Source of the DNA: Desulfoprunum sp.
Lineage (GTDB): Bacteria > Desulfobacterota > Desulfobulbia > Desulfobulbales > Desulfocapsaceae
Assembly (NCBI GenBank): GCA_030696435.1
Contig: JAUYSF010000320.1
Coordinates: 1 to 13,967, forward strand
Length of the DNA stretch: 13,967 bases
Direction of reading: 5' to 3'
This document shows positions 6,939 to 13,967 of the stretch, in pieces. A program made the translations under genes and the position numbers. The stretch's first letter is position 1; each line of letters opens with the position of its first letter. The notes under the pieces were generated by a model. It was given only the letters and a program-made list of their open reading frames with translations. It did not search any database and was not told the origin of the DNA.

Positions 6939-8040
6939 GGGGAAGGACGACCTCCCAGCCCTCAAGCCAGCTGATTGCCACCGGATCTCCGACCTTATAG
7001 GCTACATACTCGCTGTCTTCGTCAAAGAATTCGGTGACAAGGATCTTCTTGCCGCTGTCAAGGGTGAGATCAAGATCGTAGGTCGCGCCCCGGTAGAAGG
7101 TGCGGTCGATGCGTCCACGCAGATGACCGTGCGGGGCCGGCTCGTCCTGGTCGATCACCGTGCTGTCGTTGATGGCAGTGAGGCGGAAGTCCTCAGGCCG
7201 CAGCAGGACATGGACCGGATCATTCGGCTGAAAGGCGTGATCGGTCCTGAGCAGCATGCCCTGGCCCTCGATCTCCGCCCGGCAAAAGCCGTTGGTCTTT
7301 TCCAGGACTCTGCCGTTTAAGATATTGATCTCACCGACAAAGCGGGCGACATAGAGATTGACCGGTTCCTCGTAGACCTCGCGTGGCGTGCCGATCTGTT
7401 CGATAATGCCGTGGTTCATGACCACGACCCGGTCCGACATGGTGAAGGCCTCGTCTTGGTCGTGGGTGACGAGGATGAAAGTGATGCCGAGCTGCTGCTG
7501 CAGCTGCTTGAGTTCCTTCTGCATCTGTTTGCGCAGGCGGTAATCAAGGGCCGAGAGCGGCTCGTCAAGCAGCAGCACTCGCGGTTTGTTGACAATGGCC
7601 CGGGCGATGGCCACCCGCTGCTGCTGGCCGCCGGAAAGCTCGGCTGGGCGGCGGGCTTCCATGCCGTCCAGCTGCACCTGGCGCAGGGCGTCGGTGACGG
7701 TCTGACGGATCTGGGCCTCGGCGATACCTGACATGCGTAGGCCGAAGGCCACGTTGTCAAAGATGTTCATATGGGGAAAAAGGGCGTAGTTCTGAAAGAC
7801 TGTGTTGACCGTGCGCGCCTCGGGCGGTACCTTGTCAACCCGTTTGCCGTCGATCAGCACACTGCCGTGATCGCTCGTTTCAAAACCGCCGATAAGGCGT
7901 AGGACTGTGGTCTTACCGCAGCCCGAAGGCCCAAGCAGGGTCAGGAACTCGCCATCGTAGACCGACAGGGTGAAGTCGTGCAGGGCGGGAAGACCCGAAA
8001 AGGATTTGCTGACGTGGGAAAGCTCAACGACATGTTTCAA
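6928..8040 (-). CDS. potA: Spermidine/putrescine ABC transporter ATP-binding protein
   Basis: The 370-residue ATPase energises polyamine import at the inner face of the cytoplasmic membrane. All nucleotide-binding elements are intact: Walker A GPSGCGKT (37-44), Q-loop Q83, signature LSGGQQQR (135-142), Walker B VLLLDE (155-160), D-loop SALD, and H-loop H193 in VTHDQDEA. Residues from about 236 form the C-terminal regulatory TOBE-type region seen in PotA (RPED at 281-284). The start must be TTG 8040. A stop (TGA) directly precedes it in frame, the nearby ATGs are out of frame and soon blocked, and family homology begins at once (VVELSHVSKSF). GGGGGAT about seven bases upstream serves as the ribosome-binding site. 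It is the first gene of the operon. Confidence 0.95.
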   Translation of the reverse strand: MKHVVELSHVSKSFSGLPALHDFTLSVYDGEFLTLLGPSGCGKTTVLRLIGGFETSDHGSVLIDGKRVDKVPPEARTVNTVFQNYALFPHMNIFDNVAFGLRMSGIAEAQIRQTVTDALRQVQLDGMEARRPAELSGGQQQRVAIARAIVNKPRVLLLDEPLSALDYRLRKQMQKELKQLQQQLGITFILVTHDQDEAFTMSDRVVVMNHGIIEQIGTPREVYEEPVNLYVARFVGEINILNGRVLEKTNGFCRAEIEGQGMLLRTDHAFQPNDPVHVLLRPEDFRLTAINDSTVIDQDEPAPHGHLRGRIDRTFYRGATYDLDLTLDSGKKILVTEFFDEDSEYVAYKVGDPVAISWLEGWEVVLPHEE

Positions 8041-8389
8041 TCATACATCCCCCGGTAGGTAGCCCGGATCTTTGAGAGGATCCAGGCAATAGTGAAGCAG
8101 GATGCGGCATTCCAGGTTGTGCCGTTTAAGTCACTGATAATATTTGATTAACAGTGATGGTCTCGTGTCTGTTTTGGCCGAGAAGCCAGCGGCAAATCAG
8201 CGCTCTTTCAGTTACACTTCGCACCCTGTGTTGTCAAGAAATAATAGTATCGTGAAAAGCATAAATATTGAAGCGGCAATTGTTCTTTTCGTGTCAATCT
8301 ATAGAACACGGGGTAAAAGAGACAGCGTAGCAACTTTTGCAGCCCATTCCCTCGTGCTGCCTTGAAATACTACAACAATTTTGGCAACT
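8041..8389. other. Divergent intergenic region between potA and the EamA gene
   Basis: This 349-base region must hold the promoters of both operons but has no convincing coding frame. A minus-strand TTGACA (8237-8232) is a perfect -35 box, yet the sequence at 17 bases (TAACTG) is a poor -10 box. Close to potA, GGATC (8066-8070) and GATCC (8079-8083) can form a small leader hairpin. The most regular element is the dyad at 8131-8157, listed separately. Confidence 0.4.
8131..8157. promoter_or_regulatory. Operator-like inverted repeat
   Basis: TCACTGATAA (8131-8140) and TTAACAGTGA (8148-8157) are reverse complements at nine of ten positions, separated by seven AT-rich bases. The size, symmetry and AT-rich centre fit a dimeric repressor or activator site. 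It lies about 90 bases upstream of potA, between divergent operons. The binding protein is unknown and no regulator gene is nearby. Confidence 0.4.
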
Positions 8390-9355
8390 ATGCAGAATTA
8401 CAATTTGAAACGACGGGTTGCAGCCCTCGATGCCGGGGTGGCGGGGCCGCTCTTCATGCTCTCGGCGGCCCTGCTCTTTGCCATGCTCAATATCTGCATC
8501 AAGCTGTTGGGCCCTGAATTTTCTCCCTGGGACATCGCCTTTTACCGATCCTTCGGCGGCATGGTCCTGCTGCAGCTGATCTTTGGTCGCCGGCGCAATA
8601 TCTTCAAGGGCCATAATATGCCCCTGCTCGTTATCCGCGGCTGTGTCGGGGCGGTGGCCTTCCTGTCGATGGTCATGGCCATCCGCCTGCTGCCGGTGTC
8701 GACGGCCATGGTTATCTTTTTCACCTATCCTGCTTTTGCCGCGGTCTTTTCCTTCATCTTGCTGAAAGAAGGCATCAACAGATACGAGACCTTCTGTCTG
8801 CTCCTGGTCCTGGTTGGGGCCGGAGTGCTCTTTGATTTCAGGTTGACGGGTAATCTCGCCGGTCAGGCCATTGCCCTTGTCGGCGGAGTCTTTGCCGGGC
8901 TGGCCATGACCCTGATCCAGAAGCTGCGCCGCGATAACGGCTCGGTGGTGATCTACCTCTATTTCTGCACCATGTGCGCCATTGTAGCGGCCCCGAAGTA
9001 TCTTATGAATCCGACCTTCCCCACGACGGCGGTCGAAGGGATTCTCATCCTCGGGATTATTCTGTCCTCGCTCACCGCCCAGCTCCTGATGAACCAGGGA
9101 TTTCTCTACTGCCGCGGTTGGGAGGGCGGGGTGTTTATGTCGAGCGAGGTGGTCTTTACCGCCATTGTCGGCATCAGTTTTTTGGGCGATCCGGCGAGCT
9201 GGCGTTTCTGGCTGGGCGGTTTTCTGATCCTCGGCAGCATCACTCTGCTCAACCGTCTGCGGGCCGCGAAGGGTAAGGAGGACGGCGATGAGCCGTCGGT
9301 TTCTGCACCATCTGTGGCAGGACGAGGCAAGACCGAGGCGAAAGAGATACCATGA
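8390..9355 (+). CDS. EamA-family (DMT superfamily) transporter
   Basis: The 321-residue membrane protein has about ten hydrophobic segments in two repeated halves, as in the drug/metabolite transporter superfamily. The first half begins GPLFMLSAALLFAMLNICIK and includes the typical WDIAFYRSFGGM turn. The second half begins near LAGQAIALVGGVFAGLAMTL. Members export amino acids or other metabolites; the substrate cannot be read here. ATG 8390 is preferred over the TTG at 8381, but neither has a clear ribosome-binding site. The polar C-terminal tail (after about residue 290) is cytoplasmic in type. The stop overlaps the next start as ATGA, so the two transporters are probably translated together. 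Confidence 0.88.
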   Translation: MQNYNLKRRVAALDAGVAGPLFMLSAALLFAMLNICIKLLGPEFSPWDIAFYRSFGGMVLLQLIFGRRRNIFKGHNMPLLVIRGCVGAVAFLSMVMAIRLLPVSTAMVIFFTYPAFAAVFSFILLKEGINRYETFCLLLVLVGAGVLFDFRLTGNLAGQAIALVGGVFAGLAMTLIQKLRRDNGSVVIYLYFCTMCAIVAAPKYLMNPTFPTTAVEGILILGIILSSLTAQLLMNQGFLYCRGWEGGVFMSSEVVFTAIVGISFLGDPASWRFWLGGFLILGSITLLNRLRAAKGKEDGDEPSVSAPSVAGRGKTEAKEIP

Positions 9356-10578
9356 CAGCCCTTGTCCTCTTTGTCCTGACCTATCTCGGCATCGCCTTCG
9401 GCCGCCTGCCGGGACTGGCCATTGATCGCACCGGCATTGCCTTGCTCGGGGCCATTGCCATGGTTGTCTCCGGTGTAATGACCACGACCGAGGCCTTTCA
9501 CGCCGTCGACATCCCGACCATCCTCCTGCTCTACTCGTTGATGGTCATCTCGGCCCAGTTGCGCCTCGGCGGTTTCTATGCCTGGTCGGCGAGGGGAATC
9601 ATTCCGTTGCTGGGACGGCCGCGGCTCTTTCTCGGGGCCTCGATGCTCTTAAGCGCCGGTCTCTCGGCTCTTTTAGCCAATGATATCGTCTGCCTGGCCT
9701 TTACGCCGGTGCTGATCCACGGGCTGGTGGCAGCCCGGCTCAACCCCGTGCCCTTTCTCATCGGCCTGGCCGTCGCCAGCAATATCGGCTCGGCCGCCAC
9801 CATCATCGGCAATCCCCAGAATATGCTCATCGGCCAAAGAGCCCATCTCAATTTTGATGCTTTTGTCTTCTGGTGCCTGCCGCCCTCAGTCGTCGCCCTG
9901 CTCGCCGGTTTTCTGCTGATTCTCTTCTTGTACCGCCGGCAGTTTGTGGCCGGGCCGGAGAGTGAGGCCGCCCACCTTGATCGTAGGGCCTGCTGGCCGG
10001 TCTTCAATCGGCAGCAGACGGCCAAAGGACTTGTGGCCATCACCGCCCTCATCGTTCTGTTCTTCACCCCGGTGCCCCGGGAGGTCTCGGCTATTGGTCT
10101 GGCCGGGCTGCTGCTCTGTAGCCGGCGCAACGATACCCGCAAGATCCTGGGGTTGGTGGACTGGCATCTCATCACCCTGTTCTGTGCCCTGTTCATCGTG
10201 GTGCACGGCATCTCGCAGGGCGATATGCCGACCCGCCTGATGACCTTTCTGCGGGAAGGGGGCGTGCACCTTGACAATCCCCTGATCCTCACCGGAGTTG
10301 CCGCGTTTTTAAGCAATATTTTCAGCAACGTCCCGGCCGTGATGTTGCTCATCCAGTTTCTCGACCCCGGCGATCACCGGCTCTGGTACGCCTTGGCGGT
10401 CTCAAGCACCTTTGCCGGCAACTTCATCCTCCTCGGTTCAATCGCCAACCTCATCGTGGTCGAACAGGCGGCTACCGAGGGTGTCCTAATTTCTTTTAGG
10501 GAACATGCCAAGACCGGCATTCCCGTTACCCTTTGCAGCCTGTTGATCCTGGTCGGCTGGATTATGATATATGGCTGA
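9352..10578 (+). CDS. ArsB/CitT (ion transporter superfamily) anion permease
   Basis: The 408-residue inner-membrane protein has about ten to twelve hydrophobic segments. Two features mark the ArsB/NhaD-CitT superfamily: the re-entrant motif [15 protein letters not shown] (143-157), matching the SNIGG..T.IG.P.N type, and [13 protein letters not shown] (109-121). The second half repeats the pattern with [14 protein letters not shown] (about 319-332). Such permeases move anions such as dicarboxylates or arsenite, or Na+ against H+. The length and single fused layout resemble YbiR-like members of unknown substrate. ATG 9352 overlaps the stop of the EamA gene. No arsenic-resistance genes are nearby, so an arsenite role is not supported. 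Confidence 0.85.
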   Translation: MTALVLFVLTYLGIAFGRLPGLAIDRTGIALLGAIAMVVSGVMTTTEAFHAVDIPTILLLYSLMVISAQLRLGGFYAWSARGIIPLLGRPRLFLGASMLLSAGLSALLANDIVCLAFTPVLIHGLVAARLNPVPFLIGLAVASNIGSAATIIGNPQNMLIGQRAHLNFDAFVFWCLPPSVVALLAGFLLILFLYRRQFVAGPESEAAHLDRRACWPVFNRQQTAKGLVAITALIVLFFTPVPREVSAIGLAGLLLCSRRNDTRKILGLVDWHLITLFCALFIVVHGISQGDMPTRLMTFLREGGVHLDNPLILTGVAAFLSNIFSNVPAVMLLIQFLDPGDHRLWYALAVSSTFAGNFILLGSIANLIVVEQAATEGVLISFREHAKTGIPVTLCSLLILVGWIMIYG

Positions 10579-10613
10579 ATTTCCACTTCCCAATCCAATA
10601 CACGGTGAACCAG

Positions 10614-11156
10614 ATGAATGAAATTGGCATTGACCTGAAACAGCATATCCGCACGATCCCCGACTGGCCGAAAAAAGGTGTGATGTTTCGCGACATCAGC
10701 TCACTTCTGGAGGACAGGCTGGTCTTCCGTAAGCTCATCGACCTTTTTGTTCATCGCTATTTCACCACCATCATTGATGCGGTGGTCGGCATCGATGCCC
10801 GCGGTTTCATCATCGGCGCCCCGCTGGCCTACGAGCTGAACGCCGGTTTCATCCCGGTGCGTAAAAAGGGCAAACTACCGGGCAAGACCATCTCCGAGGC
10901 CTATGCCCTGGAATACGGCGAGGCCGAGGTAGAAATCCAGACCGACTGGCTGCAGCCCGGCTATCGGGTGATCCTTATCGATGACCTCATCGCCACCGGC
11001 GGCACTATGCTGGCAGCGGCTACGCTGCTGAAGCGCCTTGAGGTTGAGATTATCGAGGCGGCAGCCATCATCGATCTGCCGGATCTCGGTGGCAGCAGGA
11101 GACTGCGGGAAGCAGGCTTGGTTGTGCACAGCTTTTGTGCGTTTGCGGGGGAGTGA
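10614..11156 (+). CDS. apt: Adenine phosphoribosyltransferase
   Basis: This cytoplasmic purine-salvage enzyme joins adenine and PRPP to give AMP and pyrophosphate. The 180-residue product matches the usual length (about 180) and begins with the typical [22 protein letters not shown]. The flexible-loop region RKKGKLPG lies at 83-90, and the PRPP-binding motif [13 protein letters not shown] is intact at 119-131. ATG 10614 is chosen because GGTGA lies five bases before it and the family sequence starts here; an upstream TTG in frame lies inside the permease gene. The gene starts 35 bases after the permease stop and is probably the last gene of that operon. A second, nearly identical internal piece of this gene lies at 13836-13967. 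Confidence 0.96.
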   Translation: MNEIGIDLKQHIRTIPDWPKKGVMFRDISSLLEDRLVFRKLIDLFVHRYFTTIIDAVVGIDARGFIIGAPLAYELNAGFIPVRKKGKLPGKTISEAYALEYGEAEVEIQTDWLQPGYRVILIDDLIATGGTMLAAATLLKRLEVEIIEAAAIIDLPDLGGSRRLREAGLVVHSFCAFAGE

Positions 11157-11457
11157 TGCCTTTCGCCGCTAATATTTTTTGGCGCTTCTCGTTGTGTTAC
11201 AGAGAGATGTGGCTGATATAAAGAGAAAACATGCTAAAAGCCAAAGGTGGACTTGACCCCTTTTTGAGTGTATATTACTCCAATATGCCGTAAGGCAACC
11301 GGTCATTCTCCCGGATCATGAATTCCATGCCAGACAAACCGGCATCAATTTGGCGTGAACCGCTCTGGAAAGGCTGGGGGACCTCCAGCTAGTACTCCGT
11401 TCAATTGAAAACGCCTCTTTGTGCTCGAGTCATAATCTTGTTTAACTGATTGCACTC
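11157..11457. other. Hairpin-rich intergenic region upstream of the secreted hydrolase-like gene
   Basis: This 301-base stretch has no convincing gene. Between 11286 and 11389 four short stems occur in a row: TGCC-GTAA-GGCA (11286-11297, a GNRA-type loop), CCGG...CCGG (11299-11314), ATGCC...GGCAT (11327-11345) and GCTGG...CCAGC (11373-11389). A frame from ATG 11318 encodes 24 residues (ending KGWGTSS) but lacks a ribosome-binding site. Near the gene, TTGAAA (11405) and CATAAT (11431) are 20 bases apart, too far for a normal promoter. GTGGACTTGACCCCTTTTT (11247-11265) resembles the repeated 'GGGGTCAAGTCC' type motif known from REP-type elements in related genomes. Confidence 0.35.
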
Positions 11458-13539
11458 ATGAAGAAAAACACTCTTTCTCTTGTATTTTTGATCATCTTTT
11501 TCCTACTTGGTCCAGTGCCGGGCCAAGCCCAAGCCATCTCGCCGAATTTTCCCAGGCTCGGGATGTGGTGGCCGGATCCGTGGAACCAGCCTCTTGCCGC
11601 TATCGCCCGATACGACTGGGTCATTCTCGGGGAATGGAACAGTGCGTTTATCGGACCGCTCAAGGCTATTCATCCGCAGATGCAGCTCCTGAATTCGACC
11701 AACGGCTGCGAATTGTCCTTCAATCCTGACGCTGGGGCGGACCCGGAAGAAAATCGGGAAGTCCGGGCGGTGGCGTCGCAATGGTTTTTGACCCAGGTGG
11801 GAACCACCCTGACCGCCGCCGTCAATGCCACGACGACGGAGTTCAAGGTGGCGGCTGTTTCGGCCACTGCCGGGACCACGACTATAGATCTATTCGTAAC
11901 AAACGAGGCGGTGCTCATAGAGGGAGAAAGCGCTTGGGTGACGGCGGTGGATAAGGCCCGCAAGACCCTCACCGTACGGCGCGGGTATGTGCGGCCGGCT
12001 GCATCGCATCCGGCGGGCGTCAGGTTGGCGGCTCATATCACCTTTTGGCCCGGAAGTTGGCTGTTAAATCTCAGCAGCCAATGTCCACTAGGTTTGGCTC
12101 GGGACGGCTCGAGCACGCCCGAGATCTGGGCCGATTATAACGCCGGCAAAGCGATCACCCTGGTACAATCCGGGGCCTGGGACGGCATTCTGCTCGACAG
12201 GACCGATACCGACCAGAGCTGGCTTATCGGCAACTCCACGGCGAGGTCCATTGATCCGGATCAATCGAACCGACTGCTGACTGACTACAGCGGTTTTGAC
12301 ACGGCCTGGAATAACGGTATCCGGCGCTACGAACAGGCTATCAGGACTGGTGTCGGGCCGGACAAAATCGTCTTTTCCAATCTCGGCATGGCCAACTTCG
12401 ACCTGCTGAACGGCAATAATTTTGAAGGATACCCGAAGGCCGACGGCGATATGACGGCCTGGCGGCAACTGGTTTTCGGACCGCTGTCAGGCCAGACGGC
12501 GGGATATGGCGACTGGGCCCTGCATGGCCGGTCACCGAATATCACCATGGTCGAAACCTATCAGGACGATTCCGGGCCGAATCCGTCCGGTTCCGGCGCC
12601 TACGACAATCCTTGCACCCAACCGGGCTTTGTCCCCGATTACCGGAAGATGCGTTTCGGTTTGAGCACAACGCTGCTGAACGACGGTTACTTCAGCTATG
12701 AAATCAATACTAACGGCCATGGATCTCTCTGCCTGATGTGGTTTGATGAATACGATAACGCTGGCAAAGGACGGGGTTATCTCGGGCAGCCGGCCGGAGC
12801 GGCGTATCGGGCACTCGGGCCGCTTACCGCTGCGAATCTGCTGCCGGATGCCAGTTTTGAGACCTCGCTCGGCGGTTGGAACCTGTGGTTCGATAGCGGC
12901 TATGCCGCCTCCGTTTCGAGAGATAGCCAGACGGCTGCCGCTGGTGTCGCCAGTGCCCGGATCGATGTGAGCCAAAGCCAGGGAACGGACTGGCAGGTCA
13001 GCTTTTCTCATGGCACTCTTCCGGTCATTTCAGGAAAATCATACACCCTTTCCTTCTGGGCGAAGGCCGACAGAGCCGGCCGGTCGCTCAGTAGCTGGGT
13101 CCAGCAGAGCGACGATCCCTGGCGGCAATACGTCAATTTCGGGGCGGTACAGTTGGGGACAGATTGGCGCTATTACGAACTCTCCGCGACAACCGACGGT
13201 TCGAACTCAGCGGCGGAGCTGCTGTTCGGATTAGGACAGGCCATCGGCACAGTGTGGCTGGACGACATCCGGCTGCAAAACGGTTCCCGTCAGGTATGGC
13301 GCCGGGATTACGAACGGGGAACCATTGTGGTGAACGCCACTTCAGTGGCCCAGATCGTACCGCTGGGAGCCGCTTTCAGGAAAATACAAGGCCACCAGGA
13401 CCCCGTGAACAACGATGGGCGTCTCGTGCAGACAGTGACGATCCCTCCTTTTGATGGGCTGATCCTGCTGAAAGAAACCGGCCCGAAACCTTCGGTGCTT
13501 TTACCCCCGCTCCTGCTTCCCCTGTTGCTCGACGAATAG
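11458..13539 (+). CDS. Secreted glycoside-hydrolase-like protein with inserted beta domain and carbohydrate-binding module
   Basis: The 693-residue product has a signal peptide (MKK, then hydrophobic 6-20, cleavage near AQA at 26). Residues about 33-115 and 195-455 look like a split TIM barrel of the putative glycoside-hydrolase-like (GHL15-type) group, with WDGILLDRTDTD (241-252) and MVETYQD (364-370) supplying candidate acidic catalytic residues. Residues about 113-195 are a beta-rich insert ending LTVRRGYVRPAASHPAG. Residues about 458-607 resemble a CBM4/9-type carbohydrate-binding module (ASFETSLGGWNLW to VWLDDIRLQ). Residues 610-671 form a C-terminal beta domain ending PPFDGLILL, as in alpha-amylase-like folds. 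The last 20 residues are Pro/Leu-rich (LLPPLLLPLLLDE). It probably acts on a polysaccharide outside the cytoplasm. No ribosome-binding site is visible before ATG 11458; the start rests on the signal peptide. Confidence 0.75.
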   Translation: MKKNTLSLVFLIIFFLLGPVPGQAQAISPNFPRLGMWWPDPWNQPLAAIARYDWVILGEWNSAFIGPLKAIHPQMQLLNSTNGCELSFNPDAGADPEENREVRAVASQWFLTQVGTTLTAAVNATTTEFKVAAVSATAGTTTIDLFVTNEAVLIEGESAWVTAVDKARKTLTVRRGYVRPAASHPAGVRLAAHITFWPGSWLLNLSSQCPLGLARDGSSTPEIWADYNAGKAITLVQSGAWDGILLDRTDTDQSWLIGNSTARSIDPDQSNRLLTDYSGFDTAWNNGIRRYEQAIRTGVGPDKIVFSNLGMANFDLLNGNNFEGYPKADGDMTAWRQLVFGPLSGQTAGYGDWALHGRSPNITMVETYQDDSGPNPSGSGAYDNPCTQPGFVPDYRKMRFGLSTTLLNDGYFSYEINTNGHGSLCLMWFDEYDNAGKGRGYLGQPAGAAYRALGPLTAANLLPDASFETSLGGWNLWFDSGYAASVSRDSQTAAAGVASARIDVSQSQGTDWQVSFSHGTLPVISGKSYTLSFWAKADRAGRSLSSWVQQSDDPWRQYVNFGAVQLGTDWRYYELSATTDGSNSAAELLFGLGQAIGTVWLDDIRLQNGSRQVWRRDYERGTIVVNATSVAQIVPLGAAFRKIQGHQDPVNNDGRLVQTVTIPPFDGLILLKETGPKPSVLLPPLLLPLLLDE

Positions 13540-13555
13540 AAAAGCAGTCCCGTAA

Positions 13556-13593
13556 AAGAAAGAGGGGGGCAGATCTGCCATTGGCTTTTTTCT
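13556..13593. terminator. Terminator-like palindrome between convergent coding regions
   Basis: GGCAGATCTGCC (13568-13579) is a perfect 12-base palindrome able to form a four-pair stem. On the plus strand it is followed within six bases by TTTTTT (13586-13591). On the minus strand it is followed by a C/T-rich tract ending CTTTCTTTT. It lies 28 bases past the stop of the hydrolase-like gene and faces the end of the minus-strand remnant. The stem is short, so termination strength is uncertain. Confidence 0.4.
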
Positions 13594-13666
13594 ATCGAAT
13601 ATCCAGATCAAAGCCTCTACGGCTGGGCGGGCTCATTCTTTTTCCAAATTGAAAATCTGCGATCGT

Positions 13667-13835
13667 TTACTTCGTCATGGAAATCGACAAGGTTACTGAA
13701 GGCCCGTCCTTCTCGTAGGAGTTCATAGGCTCCGGTTGTACGGCCCAGTTCCAGGAATAACTCGTGCTCGCGAAGGGTATGGCAAAGGACCACGAGCCAT
13801 CCGCCTGGCCTGGTGGAAGCGGCTGCCTGAGAAGG
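13667..13835 (-). pseudogene. C-terminal remnant of an unrecognised protein gene
   Basis: The minus-strand frame ending at TAA 13667 reads like a genuine protein C-terminus for about 55 residues ([18 protein letters not shown], then VQPEPMNSYEKDGPSVTLSI). It is rich in aromatic, Ser and Thr residues, as in exported beta-sandwich proteins. Upstream of about 13835 the same frame runs antisense through the apt-like fragment and cannot be native. The gene therefore seems to have lost its 5' part at that junction. I do not recognise the family. It could instead be a chance open frame, but the composition argues mildly against that. Confidence 0.35.
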
Positions 13836-13967
13836 ATGTTTCGTGACATCAGCTCACTTCTGGAGGACAGGCAGGTCTTCCGTAAGCTCATCGACCTCTT
13901 TGTCCATCGCTATTTCACCTCCATCATTGATGCGGTGGTCGGCATCGATGCCCGCGGTTTCATCATC
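13836..13967 (+). pseudogene. Second, 5'-truncated copy of apt (runs off window end)
   Basis: These 132 bases align without gaps to apt 10683-10814 with five mismatches (127 of 132 identical). Three mismatches are silent and two change residues (Leu to Gln and Thr to Ser). The copy corresponds to apt residues 24-67. Identity stops abruptly at the ATG codon for Met24, so the first 23 codons are missing. AGAAGG touches the ATG with no spacing, which makes normal translation from it doubtful. The PRPP-binding motif would lie beyond the window, so whether the rest is present is unknown. It may be a pseudogene made by segmental duplication, or an assembly artefact joining a strain variant of apt. 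Confidence 0.8.

Noticed and set aside
8209..8237. potA promoter with TTGACA as -35 box on the minus strand
   Set aside because: The -35 match is perfect, but at 16-18 bases spacing the candidate -10 boxes (TAACTG, GTAACT, AACTGA) are poor, so it is not listed as a promoter.
9576..10352. 258-codon minus-strand open frame
   Set aside because: It is antisense to the ArsB/CitT-type permease and arginine/serine-rich, as expected from the reverse of a hydrophobic GC-rich gene.
10533..10613. Upstream TTG start for apt
   Set aside because: It lies inside the permease gene and adds 27 residues absent from the family; ATG 10614 has a usable ribosome-binding site.
11231..11293. 20-codon frame from ATG 11231 (ends YYSNMP)
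   Set aside because: There is no ribosome-binding site, it overlaps the REP-like motif, and it resembles no known peptide.
12532..13011. 159-codon minus-strand open frame
   Set aside because: It is antisense to the secreted hydrolase-like gene; no recognisable domain and no ribosome-binding site.
1..13967. CRISPR array, tRNA, rRNA, integrase, transposase or toxin-antitoxin gene
   Set aside because: No regularly spaced repeats, no cloverleaf-like sequence and no matching protein motifs were seen on either strand.

Overview
The window looks like a chromosomal segment of a Gram-negative bacterium. Signal peptides, periplasmic binding proteins, a chemoreceptor and good Shine-Dalgarno sites support this. 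The moderately GC-rich coding and protein style resemble sulfate-reducer-type Desulfobacterota (Desulfobulbales-like), but this placement is a tentative impression with no marker gene behind it.

Layout. (1) 1-1750, plus strand: the C-terminal signalling half of a methyl-accepting chemotaxis protein, a hairpin terminator, then a lone family-3 periplasmic solute-binding protein. Tiny open frames with good ribosome-binding sites sit on either side of it; two overlap it by ATGA. (2) 1746-1799: a perfect 54-bp palindrome between convergent genes, probably a two-way terminator. (3) 1816-3066, minus: glyA, preceded by a terminator-like hairpin with a seven-U run that could act as an attenuator. (4) 3414-8040, minus: a tightly overlapped polyamine ABC transporter operon, potA-potB-potC-potD, followed by a glycerophosphodiester phosphodiesterase gene and a hairpin terminator. 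potA must start at TTG. (5) 8041-8389: a divergent intergenic region with an operator-like dyad. (6) 8390-11156, plus: a DMT/EamA transporter, an ArsB/CitT-type permease (ATGA overlap) and apt, probably one operon. (7) 11157-13539, plus: a hairpin-rich intergenic stretch, then a secreted 693-residue protein with a glycoside-hydrolase-like barrel, an inserted beta domain and a carbohydrate-binding module. (8) 13540-13967: a two-way terminator-like hairpin, a truncated minus-strand coding remnant and, abutting it, a second 96%-identical copy of an internal piece of apt that runs off the window.

Most genes are housekeeping: polyamine uptake, one-carbon metabolism (serine/glycine), adenine salvage and glycerophosphodiester turnover. 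I see no defence system, CRISPR array, complete mobile element, tRNA or rRNA. The least ordinary parts are the partial apt duplication with its breakpoint, the domain-mosaic secreted protein, the chain of micro-ORFs around the solute-binding protein, and the glyA leader hairpin. None by itself establishes a new system.
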